The notes: generated by a model not told the origin, from the sequence alone. A stretch of 64,000 nucleotides of DNA from Acanthacorydalis orientalis (GCA_034766995.1 CM068316.1:13697000-13760999); one strand, 5' to 3'. Shown: positions 38,308 through 52,204, counted from the stretch's first letter. Translations and numbers: made by a program.

Positions 38308-39817
38308 TTTAATGTTTATAGAAGAAATGTTTACAAAGTAGACGGTATATTTAGTTAGATGTTTTACTTTTGTACAAAATTATTAAACTTTTATAACGAC
38401 ATGGTAAAGAAAAATAAGAAAATGTATTATCACCCAGTACCATTGTATGTTCATATCATAGTCTTCAGTTCAGATATTATATCATTCCTATTACATTTTT
38501 TGCAATAAATTACATTTATATCTTAAAATCAAATAAATACTGAGTATTACCACAATGAAATAAATTGAAGAAAACTAAACGGTATATTTTATGGATGATT
38601 TATTTACTTCCATAAAAACCACAAATAATTCTGATAGAAAATGTCTAATAATTGATTGTTGTTTATTTTTTATTTTTAATTATGTGAATTTTAATGGAAA
38701 CGCCGCTAATCTCTCTATTCCAGCTACAGGCATATCTGAATTTGCAAACTGAATCTTTTTTATATAGCTCTATTTCTTATATATAATTTCATTTTAGAAC
38801 ATATTTATTTTTTTTAGTTAATTATTTATTTTTTATTATTATTTAATAATTTATCTTTTTATATTACGATTGATATTAATTTTTCAAAATAAATTTAGTT
38901 ACTGTGATAAAAAGTATTAATCTGACTAAAGATTGAAATTAAGTTTTACTATTCATTACTGAATATTTGAATTTATATATCATTTCTGCATGTACGAGTA
39001 TATATTATAATATGATTATCAATATATAAAGACAAATTCATTTAAAATGATTTTACGAAAGATTAATACAAATTTTATGCAATCATATAAAATGACAATT
39101 TAACTTCTCAGAAATATATCCATTGTTACTATACTTTTAGCGATTTAAAATACAAAAATTGTAATTATCTTCAAACAAGAAAAGAAATTCTCTCTTGAAC
39201 TTTTTTTTTCGAAAACAGATGCGCAACGCTTTCATCTCTAGCTTAAAACCTTAAAACCATGTTTCATTAATCGTTACATCAGCTTAGTAAGAAGTTTAGT
39301 TTTATAACAAGGAAGCAAAATATTTTTCTACATAAATACTAGAATATCAAAGGCAGCGTTTCTCAAAATTTAATCATTTACCCCTTTTCAGTGATTTAAG
39401 ATATTTAATCACATTCTGTTTCGTATAAATATCGTCAGTATGCGTAAATTTTATAAATTTATAAAGCGAAATAACAAATCGAAATATTGAATTTATATTC
39501 AAATATTTATGTTATATAAAATTAAACAAGAATGTTAATATCAGCTGTTAATTGAAAAAAAAACTATTTATTTTTTTAATATTTTTATATAATTTTAATT
39601 TATACTTCTGAAATTAATCTGTCCTCTTCTCTGAATATTTCACATCTCTATAAGCATTTTTCCCCTAGGAGTCATGCGTCATTGTTTAGAAAACTCTTAT
39701 ATATAGGACACAGTATTGAATTTTATTGTTTATTGGAAGAAACATTCAAAAGATTTTTTTTCAATATTTATTTTATAATTTATATTTTTTAATTTTTTAT
39801 TTATGTACATGTATATA

Positions 39818-39950
<133 letters not shown>

Positions 39951-40779
39951 TCTGACACTACTGAAAACACTAAAAATAACATTTTAAATTAAAAATTTCG
40001 CTGAAACTTTTTCCAATTCTTATTTTATCAATCACTGAATTAAGTAAAGTAATAAACTTGGATATCTACATTCTATAACTATTGAAGAACTTTTCGTTAT
40101 AAGTAATAAGAGCTGGATTGTGAACAACAGTTAAAATCTATGTAAAACAAATTGATAGTTACAACGAAGAATAAAATATAAAGTTTTATATTACATCATA
40201 GTATTAAGTATTAATAATAATGCATTATTTTAGTGATCTTCGTTATTTTGGATAATCCAATTTTCTATTGTTTACCATTAATTTTGGTACATATATACCA
40301 TTTTTAGGAAAGCATTAAATACCTAATCTTAGTTTCTAATCATTAGATATTTGGAAGCTGTCTGAATATGGCGAATATGGCTAAAATAGATGTGAAAAAC
40401 AAACACTTATGTTTAATCCAAAAGAAGGAAATCCACCACAACAACTTCATAGATAACAAATTCAACAAGATCACAGGCATAAAAATAAACAATAACATCT
40501 TTATCTTAAAATTCCAACTATTTTCTCTAGTCTTAATATATTCACAATATTTCTTCTAATATTCTTATCTCATATAATATATATATATAATTTATATTTT
40601 TATAACTGATTATATTTCTGTATATAGTTTTTATGGATAGTGAATAACAATTATTTTTCCTATATTGGTAAATATATTGAGACAATATAATAAATTATAA
40701 TGTTTAGCTATTATCATTCCTTTATATCCAAATAAAGTCAATAAATTGTAACAAGCATATTATATGATTCTTAAGTGTA

Positions 40780-40798
40780 TGTATGTGTATATATATAT

Positions 40799-40858
<60 letters not shown>

Positions 40859-40865
40859 GTGTGTG
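40780..40865. repeat. Compound GTAT/(AT)n/(GT)n array
   Basis: GTATGTGTATAT passes to AT with CATA units and then to GTGTGTGTAT. A second, 31-bp AT array sits at 40939-40970. Confidence 0.92.
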
Positions 40866-40933
40866 TATACTTGAAAATCGTATATCTGTAACAATTTATT
40901 TACTTTATTTAAATATAATTTAAATTTAATTAA

Positions 40934-40973
<40 letters not shown>

Positions 40974-41575
40974 TTAAACTATTAACACAAGAAATTGTCA
41001 GTTTTACAATTGTTTTTATTTGAAATTTATATCATTGTTCAAATAGAAAGTATTCGATTTTTAATTTCATTGCTGGTTAAAACAATTTTATAATACTAAT
41101 ATTAAAAATATGCAGTTCTTGATTTCATTTTTTATTTCCTTGTAATGAAACAATTTCATGTGTCATGAAATCACAGAAACAAATTAAAAATGTAAATCTA
41201 ATTCACATCAATACATTTTTGTGCAATTAAATTGAACACTGACATAAATTCTGTTTATATTAACATAAATTTCATTCATAGTGACATAATTTCTAATTCA
41301 GAGGGACAAATTTTCAACAAACATAACGCGTGACAGAATAAAATTGACTTAAATATAACATGTTTAAATGCAAAATAATTATTCGTTAATAATAATTTTT
41401 GTAAATAATGATAACGTTAGGATTAAATATCACATAATTATATGTAAAAAATGAAATATTTTCTTCTAATAAATATTTAGTTTTTAATTATAGATATTGT
41501 TGAAAAAGAGATTGAGAATGAACTTATTCATTTAAATTTGTTAGAAAATAAAGTTTAGTTGATAACATAAATTTT

Positions 41576-41578
<3 letters not shown>

Positions 41579-41623
<45 letters not shown>
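41579..41623. repeat. (AT)n microsatellite
   Basis: 45-bp perfect array. Confidence 0.95.
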
Positions 41624-41625
<2 letters not shown>

Positions 41626-42343
41626 AAAAAGTAAGAAAACCTATTAAGTAATTTGGCCTTTATATTAACAGACAAGTGGGTATATAGCAAGAACAAGAAT
41701 GTTTTCAATCATCGAATGATCCTCTTGATATTTTGAAAGTGAACGCTTATGTTCTTATACGTTAGACGAGCAGTTCATTTTAAAAAGCGAACAGGAAACT
41801 TATACATGACCTGAAGTTATATTTTCATCTTTTTCATACGAGATATTTTAGAGTAAACTTCTGGTCAGAAAACTTTATTCGTGTACTTTCAGTACGTACG
41901 CACAAGAAGTTCAGGTGTTTCATATAAAAACAAACAGAAATAATAATATATGAAATTATGTCAAAAGAAGAGAAAAATATTGTTTTTAACATTAGAATGA
42001 TACATTTTACGTGAGTCTCATATGGGTTTTGTTGCTTTCACCTAAGTTTTATGATATCATTTCTACCAGTATGCTACCATATTTATGACGTAATCAGATT
42101 TACTTCTTCGTCTTAGAAAGAAACGAACTTCTTTTCATATATTCAATATATATTTTCTTTTCTGCTAACAGGAATTCTAATATCTTACTTCAAAAGAAAC
42201 GAATTTATTGAATAAAATTTCAAGAAAAACATGTCAGTAGAATTCCTGATACCTTGGAAAATTATACAAAGGATTTTTCTTATTATCTTATTATTATTTC
42301 AACTGTATATAAACACCTTACTGGTATAATATACACACACTTA

Positions 42344-42382
<39 letters not shown>

Positions 42383-43079
42383 CTGTCTAATATAATAAAA
42401 CTGAACCCTAAACTTATTTCATCGAGGAAAAGAAAACTTTCGTAAACTTGTTAGTAATAATATCGTTTGGAAAGTAAATATTAATATCAATCAAAAGCAA
42501 TAATAAATAAAAGTATAGTTCTGTATTCAATATTGTAAGTAATACTTTGTCTCACATCTAATATACGTCTGACTCGAAAATATTGTTTTTGTATATTAAG
42601 AATTGGAATAATAATTTCTTATTCTAGTATTATATAATGTAATTTATTAAAAATAAAAATAAACTGTTGTAGTCAATTAATAGTAAAAAAAATATATTTA
42701 ATTGTTTCGTGTTTATCTTATTAGTTTAATTTCAGCGACATTTTTATAAGTCAAAAGTGGTTTAAATCATTTAAAAAGGTTTGTAAATAGCTATCGATTA
42801 GATGTAAAATTAGTTTCTACTGAATAATTATTTATTGAAAATAAACGCAGAGAATTTAAATTTTGGGCGTAATATTATGTTATTTGAGTTTCACTCTAGA
42901 GAACAAGTAATTTAAGAACCACAAAAACGATTAACAAGATGTATAAAGAATGATATAGGAATTCAATTGTCAGACCAGGTTTGAACACTTTAAATGTAAC
43001 GATTTGGATCGTTGTATAGACGATTATTTAGCTACATTAAAGATAATAATGATATTATTTAAAATTAATTAGAGACCAA

Positions 43080-43143
43080 GCCCCCTGCTCGCTTAGCTTA
43101 CTAACCCCTGGTGTCACTGCGCTTGCCCGCTTGTTAATTATAA
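43080..43143. other. GC-rich 60-bp island
   Basis: GCCCCCTGCTCGCTTAGC and CCCCTGGTGTCACTGCGCTT form the most GC-rich short stretch in the window. The frame is open on the minus strand but short, and I recognise no gene, tRNA or transposon end. The edges are abrupt, as expected for an insertion or gene-conversion scrap. Confidence 0.5.
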
Positions 43144-43206
43144 GCATGCACATATAACCGAATAAAACAATAAACATATCAAATAAATAAGTCGACATCA
43201 TGACTT

Positions 43207-43257
<51 letters not shown>

Positions 43258-43312
43258 CGAGAGAGAGGGAGAAAGAGAAAGAGTGAGATATGTTAGTATG
43301 TATGTATGTATG

Positions 43313-43375
<63 letters not shown>

Positions 43376-43484
43376 ATACTTCTAGATAGATTATTTTTTG
43401 CAAAATAGTGTTTTATAGAGTTCTCTGTGGATAATTTTGATTATATATATAGAAAGAGAGAGAGAGAGAAAGAGAGAGATGTTA

Positions 43485-43545
<61 letters not shown>

Positions 43546-43641
43546 CTTCTAGATATATTATTTTTTGCAAAGTAGTGTTTTATAGAGTTTTTCGCGGATA
43601 ATTTTGATTTTTGTATATATATATATATATATATATATACT

Positions 43642-43675
<34 letters not shown>

Positions 43676-43684
43676 CAGAGAGAG
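43207..43684 (+). repeat. Duplicated (AT)n-(GA)n cassette
   Basis: This block contains two copies of a 65-bp unique segment, at 43378-43442 and 43545-43609. Each starts ACTTCTAGATA and ends GGATAATTTTGATT, with about 90 percent identity by eye. Each is preceded by an AT array and followed by another AT run; (GA)n tracts lie at 43259-43290, 43452-43480 and 43661-43684. The unit order AT-GA-AT-unique is repeated, so a segment of roughly 170-190 bp was duplicated in tandem and the arrays then changed length separately. Confidence 0.9.
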
Positions 43685-43689
43685 GACTG

Positions 43690-44715
43690 GCGAGGTATGT
43701 AAAATTCAGCAATCAATGAAATTTTGGTATATTAAAGAATGTGAATATATTTCAAGGCTTAGTGTTTGGATAATGCATTCTGACTGAAAAGATTTGTACG
43801 AGTAGGTTTCAGAATGGAATGAATCCTTTAATAAAATTCCTGAGTATGACCGCCCCGTTATTAAAATAAAGACCTATATACCAAATATTGAATATTTTTG
43901 ATAAGAATTTTTTGCAGTTCGCAGAAGAATAAAAGTAAATTTAGCCTCAGTGACAATAGTTACTTATTCAAAGACATCTTTTTTGTACTCTATCAAGTTG
44001 TGTAATTATATGACCCAAATTTATAACATTCAATCTGTTAATTTATCTTATAATCTGTCACTATCTATGATAATAATGCAGTCTAGATTAAATTGCTTCT
44101 TAGTTTCTAGTACAAGTTAATAAAGAAGATATATGTTTGAATTCATTGTTTTTAAGAATTTTTAAACGAAATATTATACTTATTTTAAATTAAGTAACTA
44201 TTCTTGTCAACTTCAGATCAAATACTAAATTAAAATTTTCCGATTTACACTTGTTTTAAATAAGATTATTTTTTTTTAAAAAAAAAAACGTTCTTTAAAA
44301 CCTTCTCAAAGCCCTCAATGTATTACTTATAATTTGAGTATCACAAATCACATTAAGTATTCCTAGATATCACAAATCATATCGTGTAACAAACCAGACT
44401 ACCGGTATATTTCCAGACTGTAAACTAAACTTAAGTTCCTCTCTTACTCCTAACACTCGTCATTGAATATGTTTTGTTAGGACGACTGACAACTTAACAC
44501 AATAATTCTTGACATGATTTGTTAAGTGGTAAATCTATAACAAGCTATATAGAATATCTGTTTAAAAACTGAGGATTTATTTTTGTAAAAGGATTTCATT
44601 ATATTGACAAAGGATAAGTAAAACTTACTTAAATGCGTATTGATATCTTTTTTAGAAGATTTCGGAATAACTTCATTTTTCCAAATTAAAAATAATATAT
44701 TAAAATGAATGTTAC
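43690..44715. other. AT-rich spacer, nothing recognised
   Basis: No coding frame, RNA or repeat that I can support. Confidence 0.5.
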
Positions 44716-44717
44716 TA

Positions 44718-45286
44718 TTAACTTGGTGGGAAAATAATTACACTTTTTGTTTTCTGAATTTTAACCTCAGTTTTTTCAATAAAACTGTCATTTCACATTC
44801 TGTTCATGTTAATATCACTTTGAAGTACATTTTTCGGTCTGTATTTTGGTTTTATTACTAATTTTGCTTCATATTGGGCCAATGAATTAAAGATGGAAAA
44901 GAAGCAAATAAGAGTAATTTTTTCACGAGTTCAAAACAGGTGGTTAAGCAGCAGAAACTGCTCGTAAACTAAACAATGCTTTTGGTGTGGGTACTGTTAA
45001 GGAACATACGGTAGAATGGTGGTTTTAAACAGTTCGTGCTGTGAATGAGAACCTTGAAGATAAAGAAGGTCGCGGGCGTTGTTCAACACATTCTTCAGTT
45101 CATAACGACTAACTGAAGGTGTTAGTTGAATAAGACCCACGCACCACAATTCGAGAGCTTGCACAAAAGTTAAACTTTACTCACCTAACAGTTCTGGATT
45201 ACTTAAAACAGCCAGGAAAATCAAAAAAGAAAAAATGTATATGAATTTTAAGGTCATAAACCGTAATTATTTTTCTACCAACCAAG
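44718..45286 (+). mobile_element. Truncated mariner, copy D of six
   Basis: The left end TTAACTTGGTGGGAAAATAA and the right end TTTTTCTACCAACCAAG are inverted repeats flanked by TA (44716-44717, 45287-45288). The transposase start MEKKQIRVIF lies near 44893. Frameshifted codons continue through ETARKLNNAFGVGTVKEHTV, EWWF, EDKEGRGR, SVHND, TTIRELAQKL and YLKQPGKSKKK. The junction to the 3' leader, GGAAAATCAAAAAAG then AAAATGTATATGAATTTTAA, is the same as in copy C. A local duplication, AACACATTCTTCAGTTCATA, disturbs the SVHND region. Confidence 0.92.
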
Positions 45287-45323
45287 TATTTTTGAACAAC
45301 AAGTACTTGTTCAATATGATATA

Positions 45324-45325
<2 letters not shown>

Positions 45326-45376
<51 letters not shown>
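45326..45376. repeat. (AT)n microsatellite
   Basis: 50-bp array close to the right end of mariner copy D. Another, shorter array is at 45675-45701. Confidence 0.94.
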
Positions 45377-45674
45377 CGTTAAAATTTATTTTGATAATAT
45401 TTCATAATCTATTGTTATTTATGAAAATTATGAATGTATCCTTCTCTCTTCTTGGCATTCTGATTTAAGGAACAGTAAGATTAATAAATCTAAATATAGT
45501 TCAATTACAAGTAACCACTCTCATATTTTTTTTTATCCCACTCTATACATATTGTAGATTGTGGAGACTTATTTTTATGACACGTAGATTCTCAATGTAA
45601 AAAAGCGTTTATTTTTTACGGAACATCTTCAATGTTGAAAGATGATGTTCTTTTTCCTCAATATATATTTTCAT

Positions 45675-45707
<33 letters not shown>

Positions 45708-48109
45708 ATTTGGTTCAAGGGCTAAACTAAGTAATTTATATCGTATCATATCAGGTAATATTGTCAGAATATATATTTTTGTGATCAAATAACTTCTTTA
45801 AGATGAATATATCTTCTACTTCATTTTTTATCGTACAAAATTACTTCTCAGAATCGAAACTAATCTTCGAAAGAGGGTTATTATTTCCGAGAATATGTTT
45901 CGGTACATGTATTTGTAATATAATATTGTACGAGACAAGGTTATGTGTGTACATATATTTATATATAATTTCTTATTTGAAAAGTGATACATTTGAGTTG
46001 ATTATTATTTATTCTCGAAACATATTATTTTTTCAATGATTTTTTTAGATGAAAAACTGAAGTGTTCTGTTTTTATTGTCATTTTTTTTATTTTTATATT
46101 ACTTATATAGAGAAACAATTTGAAAATTTGTTAAATATCAGTAGAGGAATTTTTTCTGAAAATGTTTTTTCAACAAAGGTATTTGTATTATATTTAAATA
46201 GAAAATGTTAAATTAAATTTAGATTTTTTACCTATATTTTTTTATAAAAATAGTATAGTATGAAAATCTTACATCACTTAACTAAATGTTTTTACAATAT
46301 AAAAATATGGTTTACTTTTTTATTTAAGTATCTGTCTTTAAGAATAATAAGAAAAAAAAGTTTTATGTAACAGATGATTTTTATATACAACTGAGTACAC
46401 AAATTAAGTGGTAATAATTATATATACATAAATACTGCAAAAGGATAAAAAGCGAAACAAATTTATTTCATCTTTATTTATTAAGTGTGAGTAATAATAA
46501 ATATTAAACTTCAGAATTATAAAGAATAGTGCAATAAAATTAGTCTTGACTGGAAACGAAATTTAGAAATAATTAGTATATTTGTTGAATCGTTTGCAAT
46601 GACAACTTATTATCAAATACTACTTTATATAGAAATGGATAAAATACTTTTTGACCAATTTAATACAACTGGAACATAGATCAAAAATAATAAACTTGTT
46701 TCTTTCACTTTATTCTATAACTATATAAAGGAATAACGTTGTGAAATAAAAAATATCTGATAAATTTCAGAAATCAATTCTTATTCATCACAAAAATCAT
46801 AAAAATATTTTTAGTTTAATAAATCAGTATTGATTATAAGAATATATAAATTACAGACATTAATTATCCCACATAATTCATAAAACATTCTATTTTGTAA
46901 ATGATATGAAAAATCAATTCATATTGATTAATAAAATGGATGCAATGTAAAATGTACACAATGGTGTACACATCAAGTCAAGTCAAAACATCTCTACTAT
47001 AATTCCTCTCTCACAAAAAATCCTCTAATTAATTTTCTACTAGTTATGAACAATGAAAAAAAGATTAATTTTGTTTAAGTAGTGAATAAACAAAACTATT
47101 TTCGTATTTTTAGTTTTTAATTTGAATTAATACCCAGAATTACCAGGGTTTGTAAGGATTAGCATATCAGATGAAGGAATAATAGTTAGTTGGTACTTGT
47201 ATTACACTACCATAATTATTTAATCCTTCCTAAAATGAATAATTGATTTAGAACAGGTATTCACAACAACTAACCCTATTCTATAATTAAATACCCTTAT
47301 AATTAATAACAAATTTAATGCAATAAGAGAAAATACAATAACTAAGTATGAAGGTTCTTTGAAGCGAAATAGAGGATACTTGGAAAAAAAATATGTAATA
47401 GTCAGTATATACTTATTAATAATGAAAGAAATATTTTTATTCATACGACTGCTATTCACTATATTTTGTCCATTTATGTCTGACTGATGTGCATGTATAA
47501 TTAAAAAGCAATCAATTTCAAAAACAAACAAAATAATTTCGTTCAGTTACGCATATCATTTATATAATGTGTTAAAATGTTTGTATCATTTTTCATTTCA
47601 AAAATATAAAAAAATACATTTGTACACTGTTTGTCACTTTTATGTATAATCCATTGTTTTTATAGCCATTTACATAAATGATTTTCTTCTACAACGGTTA
47701 ATTCATATTCATGAAAAACTAGACATAAATTAAAATGTGAAAATTTAATAGCATAGAGTTGAAAAACATGCTTGTTCGGTCAATACAATTAATTTCACAC
47801 TAGCCGAGAATAATCGATAATTCATTATTTGACATAATTAAATAAATATAGAATATACGGATTCACAAGTCGACACAGATAAACAGATAAACATAATAGT
47901 TGCTGTTTAAAAAAATTAATGAATATTAATTGCGCGTCGAAATCAGTGTGTTCTATTTTTTCTGAATGAGCTTTTTTTTTCTCTGAAATATTACCCTCAT
48001 CAATTTGACGAATATGAAATAGAGGAAAATTTTTATTAAAAAATAAATATTGCGTATTTTTCTTTTATTATTTCATATGTAGGATTTTATTTTCATTACA
48101 ATTATTATT

Positions 48110-48111
<2 letters not shown>

Positions 48112-48162
<51 letters not shown>
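48112..48162. repeat. (AT)n microsatellite
   Basis: 51-bp array. Confidence 0.95.
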
Positions 48163-48170
<8 letters not shown>

Positions 48171-48826
48171 ATGTAAAATAACTACTAATTTAAAATAAAA
48201 ATCTTGAGAAGTGTACGAAATGGAAGATTTTTTAAATGAAGTAAAATAAAAAAGAATTCGACTCTAAATTAATAATTTACTGGAGTTTTTACAATTTAAT
48301 TTAATTTTTAATAAAGCCTTATTTTATCATGTTTGGTTAATTAGTTTGTTACGTTGTCAAATATTAAATCAAAGATAAATGTTAACCATGTTTTAACCCA
48401 TCGCTAAAGTGAATTTACCAGTGCGGTCCTTAATCTGGTGTTTGACTAGTGTTAAACGTTATACAAAATTATTTTGAAGCTTAAGAATATTGTTTGTGTC
48501 CCTTAAATATATTTTTTATACAAATAATAATTGAAAATATATTAAAATTATATATTTTTGCATTCTGTGTCAGATATAATTTAAAAATAATTTACTTATT
48601 AATTTAGTATTCTGAGGATTTTCGTTACAATTAATTTTTTTTTGTAGAAAATTTCGCCGAAATTGAGAACTTTTATTACAAATATATTGAAATTAAAGTG
48701 TTTATACGGTAATTCTTATTTTTATAAATATTTTAAATATTGAAAATATTTATTAAATAATTGCATAGTAATTATTTGTTGTAGTTTTTTCTTTGAAGTA
48801 AAAATGAAATATTTGGTTTAATTGAA

Positions 48827-49034
48827 AAATATTTATTCAAAATATTTAGCCGATGTGCGTTAATCTGCTATTACTGTACTCTGTGCTGGATTTAACACTG
48901 TTGCTGAATTCTGCCAAAGGCAATATAGAAAATTATTTATTCAAAATATTTAGCCGATATGTGTTAATCTGCTATTACTGTATCCTGCGGTGGATTTATC
49001 ACTGACGCTAAATTCTAGATAAGACAATATACAT
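48827..49034 (+). repeat. Direct tandem duplication, 104-bp period
   Basis: ATTTATTCAAAATATTTAGC occurs at 48831 and at 48935, and CAATATA closes the units at 48921 and 49025, so the period is exactly 104 bp at both ends. The copies differ at roughly 15 positions (for example GATGTGCGTT versus GATATGTGTT) without net length change. The unit is not AT-monotonous and contains CTGCTATTACTGTA. The lack of indels despite the divergence is notable. No frame is open through both units. Confidence 0.93.
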
Positions 49035-49267
49035 GGACGTTTTTGTTTGCAAATTCTCTACCACTGTTAGAGAATATTTCAAAATGTTTCTATAATTAGA
49101 TACATATTATGAATTTTATTTACTAAGAGTAAACAAATTTGTTAATAACAGCTGTAGCCATACGATCGTGTATAATAATTGGAACAGGTCTAGACAGAAA
49201 TAATGACTCAAACTGTCTCCCTATTAAGGTTCATTATATAAGTAGAAAAGAATAATTAATGTACTTA

Positions 49268-49306
<39 letters not shown>

Positions 49307-49676
49307 ATAAAGGAAATTGCGTTATAACCCCATTTTCTTATCCTGTTTTGATAATAAACATCGAACTACACAATATACTCGTACAACTAACAGCAAATAC
49401 TGTTACAATAATGGCTTACTTGGATTTAAAAAGGTCGAAATTGTATAAATTATTTATTTAATGACGTTTAAAATGATTTATTTAATAAGTAATGTAGTAA
49501 GAATATTATTTTACATTAAGTAAATACTAATGTTTGCAATAGAATTAATTACTTTTAGAAGATGAATAGAACAAAAGTTTGAAAAATATAAGATTGGATT
49601 TTAAACCGAATTTAATATCACCCTTAAGGTAAATATCCAGATATTGGGTTTTTTTATGAAATTATAACTATACATT

Positions 49677-49682
<6 letters not shown>

Positions 49683-49732
<50 letters not shown>
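49683..49732. repeat. (AT)n microsatellite
   Basis: 50-bp perfect array. Confidence 0.95.
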
Positions 49733-49737
<5 letters not shown>

Positions 49738-50117
49738 TTTGTATAAAGTATGTAATGTTAAAAACGTTTCTGTATTTTCTGAGAAAATATAGTAGAATTT
49801 TTATTATTGTTGAATATAAAATGTCAACAGTAAAGAAAATGGTTATAAACGAAATGGGAAATGCTTTTTATTTAATGTGAATGGACTGCCTCCAACTATT
49901 ACAAACAAAGCTACCTTGCAAATTTACATACCATGAAACATAAACCTATGCCACGAGCGGAAATTAAACTCATAACTATACTGTAAAGACAAAGTTCAAT
50001 GATCGAAGCATAATTCTATTTGAACAGAGTACAATATACAATATAAATACAAACACTATTTATAATATGCTTATAAAATAGATACATTGAATTGTAAAGG
50101 ATTTACAAATGAATGCA

Positions 50118-50144
50118 TATATATGTATATATATATATATATAA

Positions 50145-50207
<63 letters not shown>
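50118..50207. repeat. (AT)n array with TTTATA interruption
   Basis: The interruption AAATTTAT separates a short left run from a 58-bp right run. Confidence 0.95.
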
Positions 50208-50208
<1 letters not shown>

Positions 50209-50279
50209 CAAATTATATTTATATAGAATTCTAGTATTTTAATTTATTATAAATGCGAGAATAAAAACAAATCTTTAAT

Positions 50280-50700
50280 AAGTTATTTCTCACCTCACAA
50301 GATACAAAATTTTCTTTTGCTCAAAAATGTCTAATAAATCATAATTGATCATTTTTAATTATTGCTCATCAATAATGATTTATTTAACCTTTTTGGCTAG
50401 ATTGTTTTAGTTTGTGATGTGTATATGTGTGTCAGAAAATTTAACTACATTATCTGAACTATATTGTGAAAAAAATGATTTTTTTACAGTACATTCACAT
50501 ACATCAATTTTCTGGTTGATTATTTCAAGATATTTGTTTCATATATTAGTTAACTTACAAGTTGATCAAAAAGTATTCAAAGAAGAAGATGACCAAAACT
50601 TTGGTAATGACAAATCATTAAAAACATTATCAAGTGGATAATGAAAATATTATCATTTAATGAGGAGGATTGTTATCTGACGAAACTGAGAAACAATCTA
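50280..50700 (+). pseudogene. Faint mariner transposase C-terminal relic
   Basis: The 75-codon frame at 50414-50641 contains LIISRYLFHILVNLQV and DQKVFKEEDDQNFGND. These can be aligned with the mariner C-terminal block LAPSDYHLFRSLQNFL..KKFK.EDD..NF..DF, with one codon missing. The upstream motif AATGATTTATTTAACCTTTTTGG at about 50372 is shared with the better relic at 36.6 kb, which raises the chance that both are copies of one dead family. Individual residues are weakly conserved, so chance resemblance remains possible. Confidence 0.35.
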
Positions 50701-51050
50701 AATAATATTCAATAGCATTGGTTATTAATTATTTTATTTAAGATATAAATTTAACATATTTCAGGGTTTAAGAAACACAAATATGCAATTAAAATTATAA
50801 GAATTACTACAAATATAAAAAATCTATCACTTCTTCAGATGTTCTATCATTTCTAAAAAAAATTGATTTAGTACCAGTTTGAGGAATAATAAAATTATTA
50901 GAGATGTAAAGTTTTACTCGGTACATCAATAAACGATTTCGTTATAATAGTGAACTTGTTTATGGAAATATGTATAAAATAGAAATCGTGTAAATGTTTG
51001 CTCACTAAAATCGGAATCTTGTTATAGCCGTGCTCGCCATGACCAAAATC

Positions 51051-51054
<4 letters not shown>

Positions 51055-51136
<82 letters not shown>
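51055..51136. repeat. Compound (CT)n(AT)n array
   Basis: About 14 CT units pass directly into a 52-bp AT run and then a GTATTTATGTATGTGTG edge. On the minus strand this is (AT)n(GA)n. Confidence 0.97.
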
Positions 51137-51140
<4 letters not shown>

Positions 51141-51203
51141 TTATGTATGTGTGTGCGTGTTTGTGTGCTTAAGTGTGAATGTATATGCGTGTACTTGTTA
51201 GTA

Positions 51204-51776
51204 TTAGGTTGGTAGAAAAATAATTGTGGTATATGACCTTCAAATTCATATAGAATTCATATGCATAGCTGTTTAAAGTGGTCCAGAACAGTTGGATGAC
51301 CAACACCTAACTTGTGTGCAAGTTCTTGAATTATTGTTTGTGGTTATGATTCAACCAATGCCTTCAGTTGGTCATTATGAACTGAAGAAAAAATCCCGTG
51401 ACTTTCTTTACCTTCAAGGCTCTAGTCTCCAGTACGACAATTTTTGAATGACCATAGCACTGTGTACGTTCCTTAACAGTACCTACGACAAAAGTATCGT
51501 TTAGTTTTCGAGCAGTTTCTACTGCATTACTACTCATTTTGAAATCATACAAAAAATACTCTTATTTGCTTTTTCTTCATGTTTAATTCAATAGTCTAAT
51601 TTGAAGCAAAATTAATAATAAAACTAAAGTCGATGTTACCAAAATATAGACCGAAAAATGCACTTTAAAATTATATTAATATGAAACAATGAGACAATGA
51701 AATGACACTTTCATTGAAAAAAATTAAGGTTAAAATTCAGAAAACAAAAACCGCAATTATTTTCCGACTAACCTAA
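51204..51776 (-). mobile_element. Truncated mariner, copy E of six (minus strand)
   Basis: TTAGGTTGGTAGAAAAATAA at 51204 and TTATTTTCCGACTAACCTAA ending at 51776 form the terminal repeats, with TA outside each. The minus-strand frame at 51364-51552 starts MYDFKMSSNAVETARKLND, reads TFVVGTVKERT, and then shifts frame in the WWFQKF region. Further codons for SVHND-like, QELAHKLGVGHPTVLDHFKQ-like sequence can be followed to the junction with the 3' leader containing TATATGAATTTGAAGGTCAT. At 573 bp it is the longest of the six. Confidence 0.92.
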
Positions 51777-52114
51777 TAGAATATATATTTAATGTATAAC
51801 ATATATAATTAAGTATTTAATTAACACACAATAGTTTATTTTTTTAAATAAACTAAATATGGAATGAGCTAAAATTCGTTAAATAATGTGAAAATAATAT
51901 AATGAGAGTAATAAAAATTTTAATTATCAACGAATTTGCTTGAAAGTTTCCACGTATTTTCTAACCAAGCACAATTATTCATGTCAAATTATTAATTAAT
52001 AAATAACATTAATATATTATTGTGTACAATTGAAAATAAAATGCTTTTCTTATTATTATTTTCCCAAATTTTATTTAAAATAATGAATAAAATGAATAAT
52101 ACATTATTGTGTAT

Positions 52115-52129
52115 CTATATATCAATATA

Positions 52130-52204
<75 letters not shown>

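Larger units (their letters stand above)
45287..48826. other. AT-rich desert
   Basis: Frames at 45803 and 47220 (minus) have no recognisable domains. A small hairpin, GAACATC-TTCAA-TG-TTGAA-AGAT-GATGTTC, lies at 45621-45650. Nothing else is supported. Confidence 0.5.
49035..50265. other. AT-rich spacer, nothing recognised
   Basis: AT arrays lie at 49271-49302 and at the sites listed separately. No genes seen. Confidence 0.5.

Noticed and set aside
47220..47531. Minus-strand frame of 103 codons, the longest outside arrays and transposons on that strand
   Set aside because: The composition is the same as the surrounding AT-rich DNA and no domain is visible. Its length is within chance for a window of this size.
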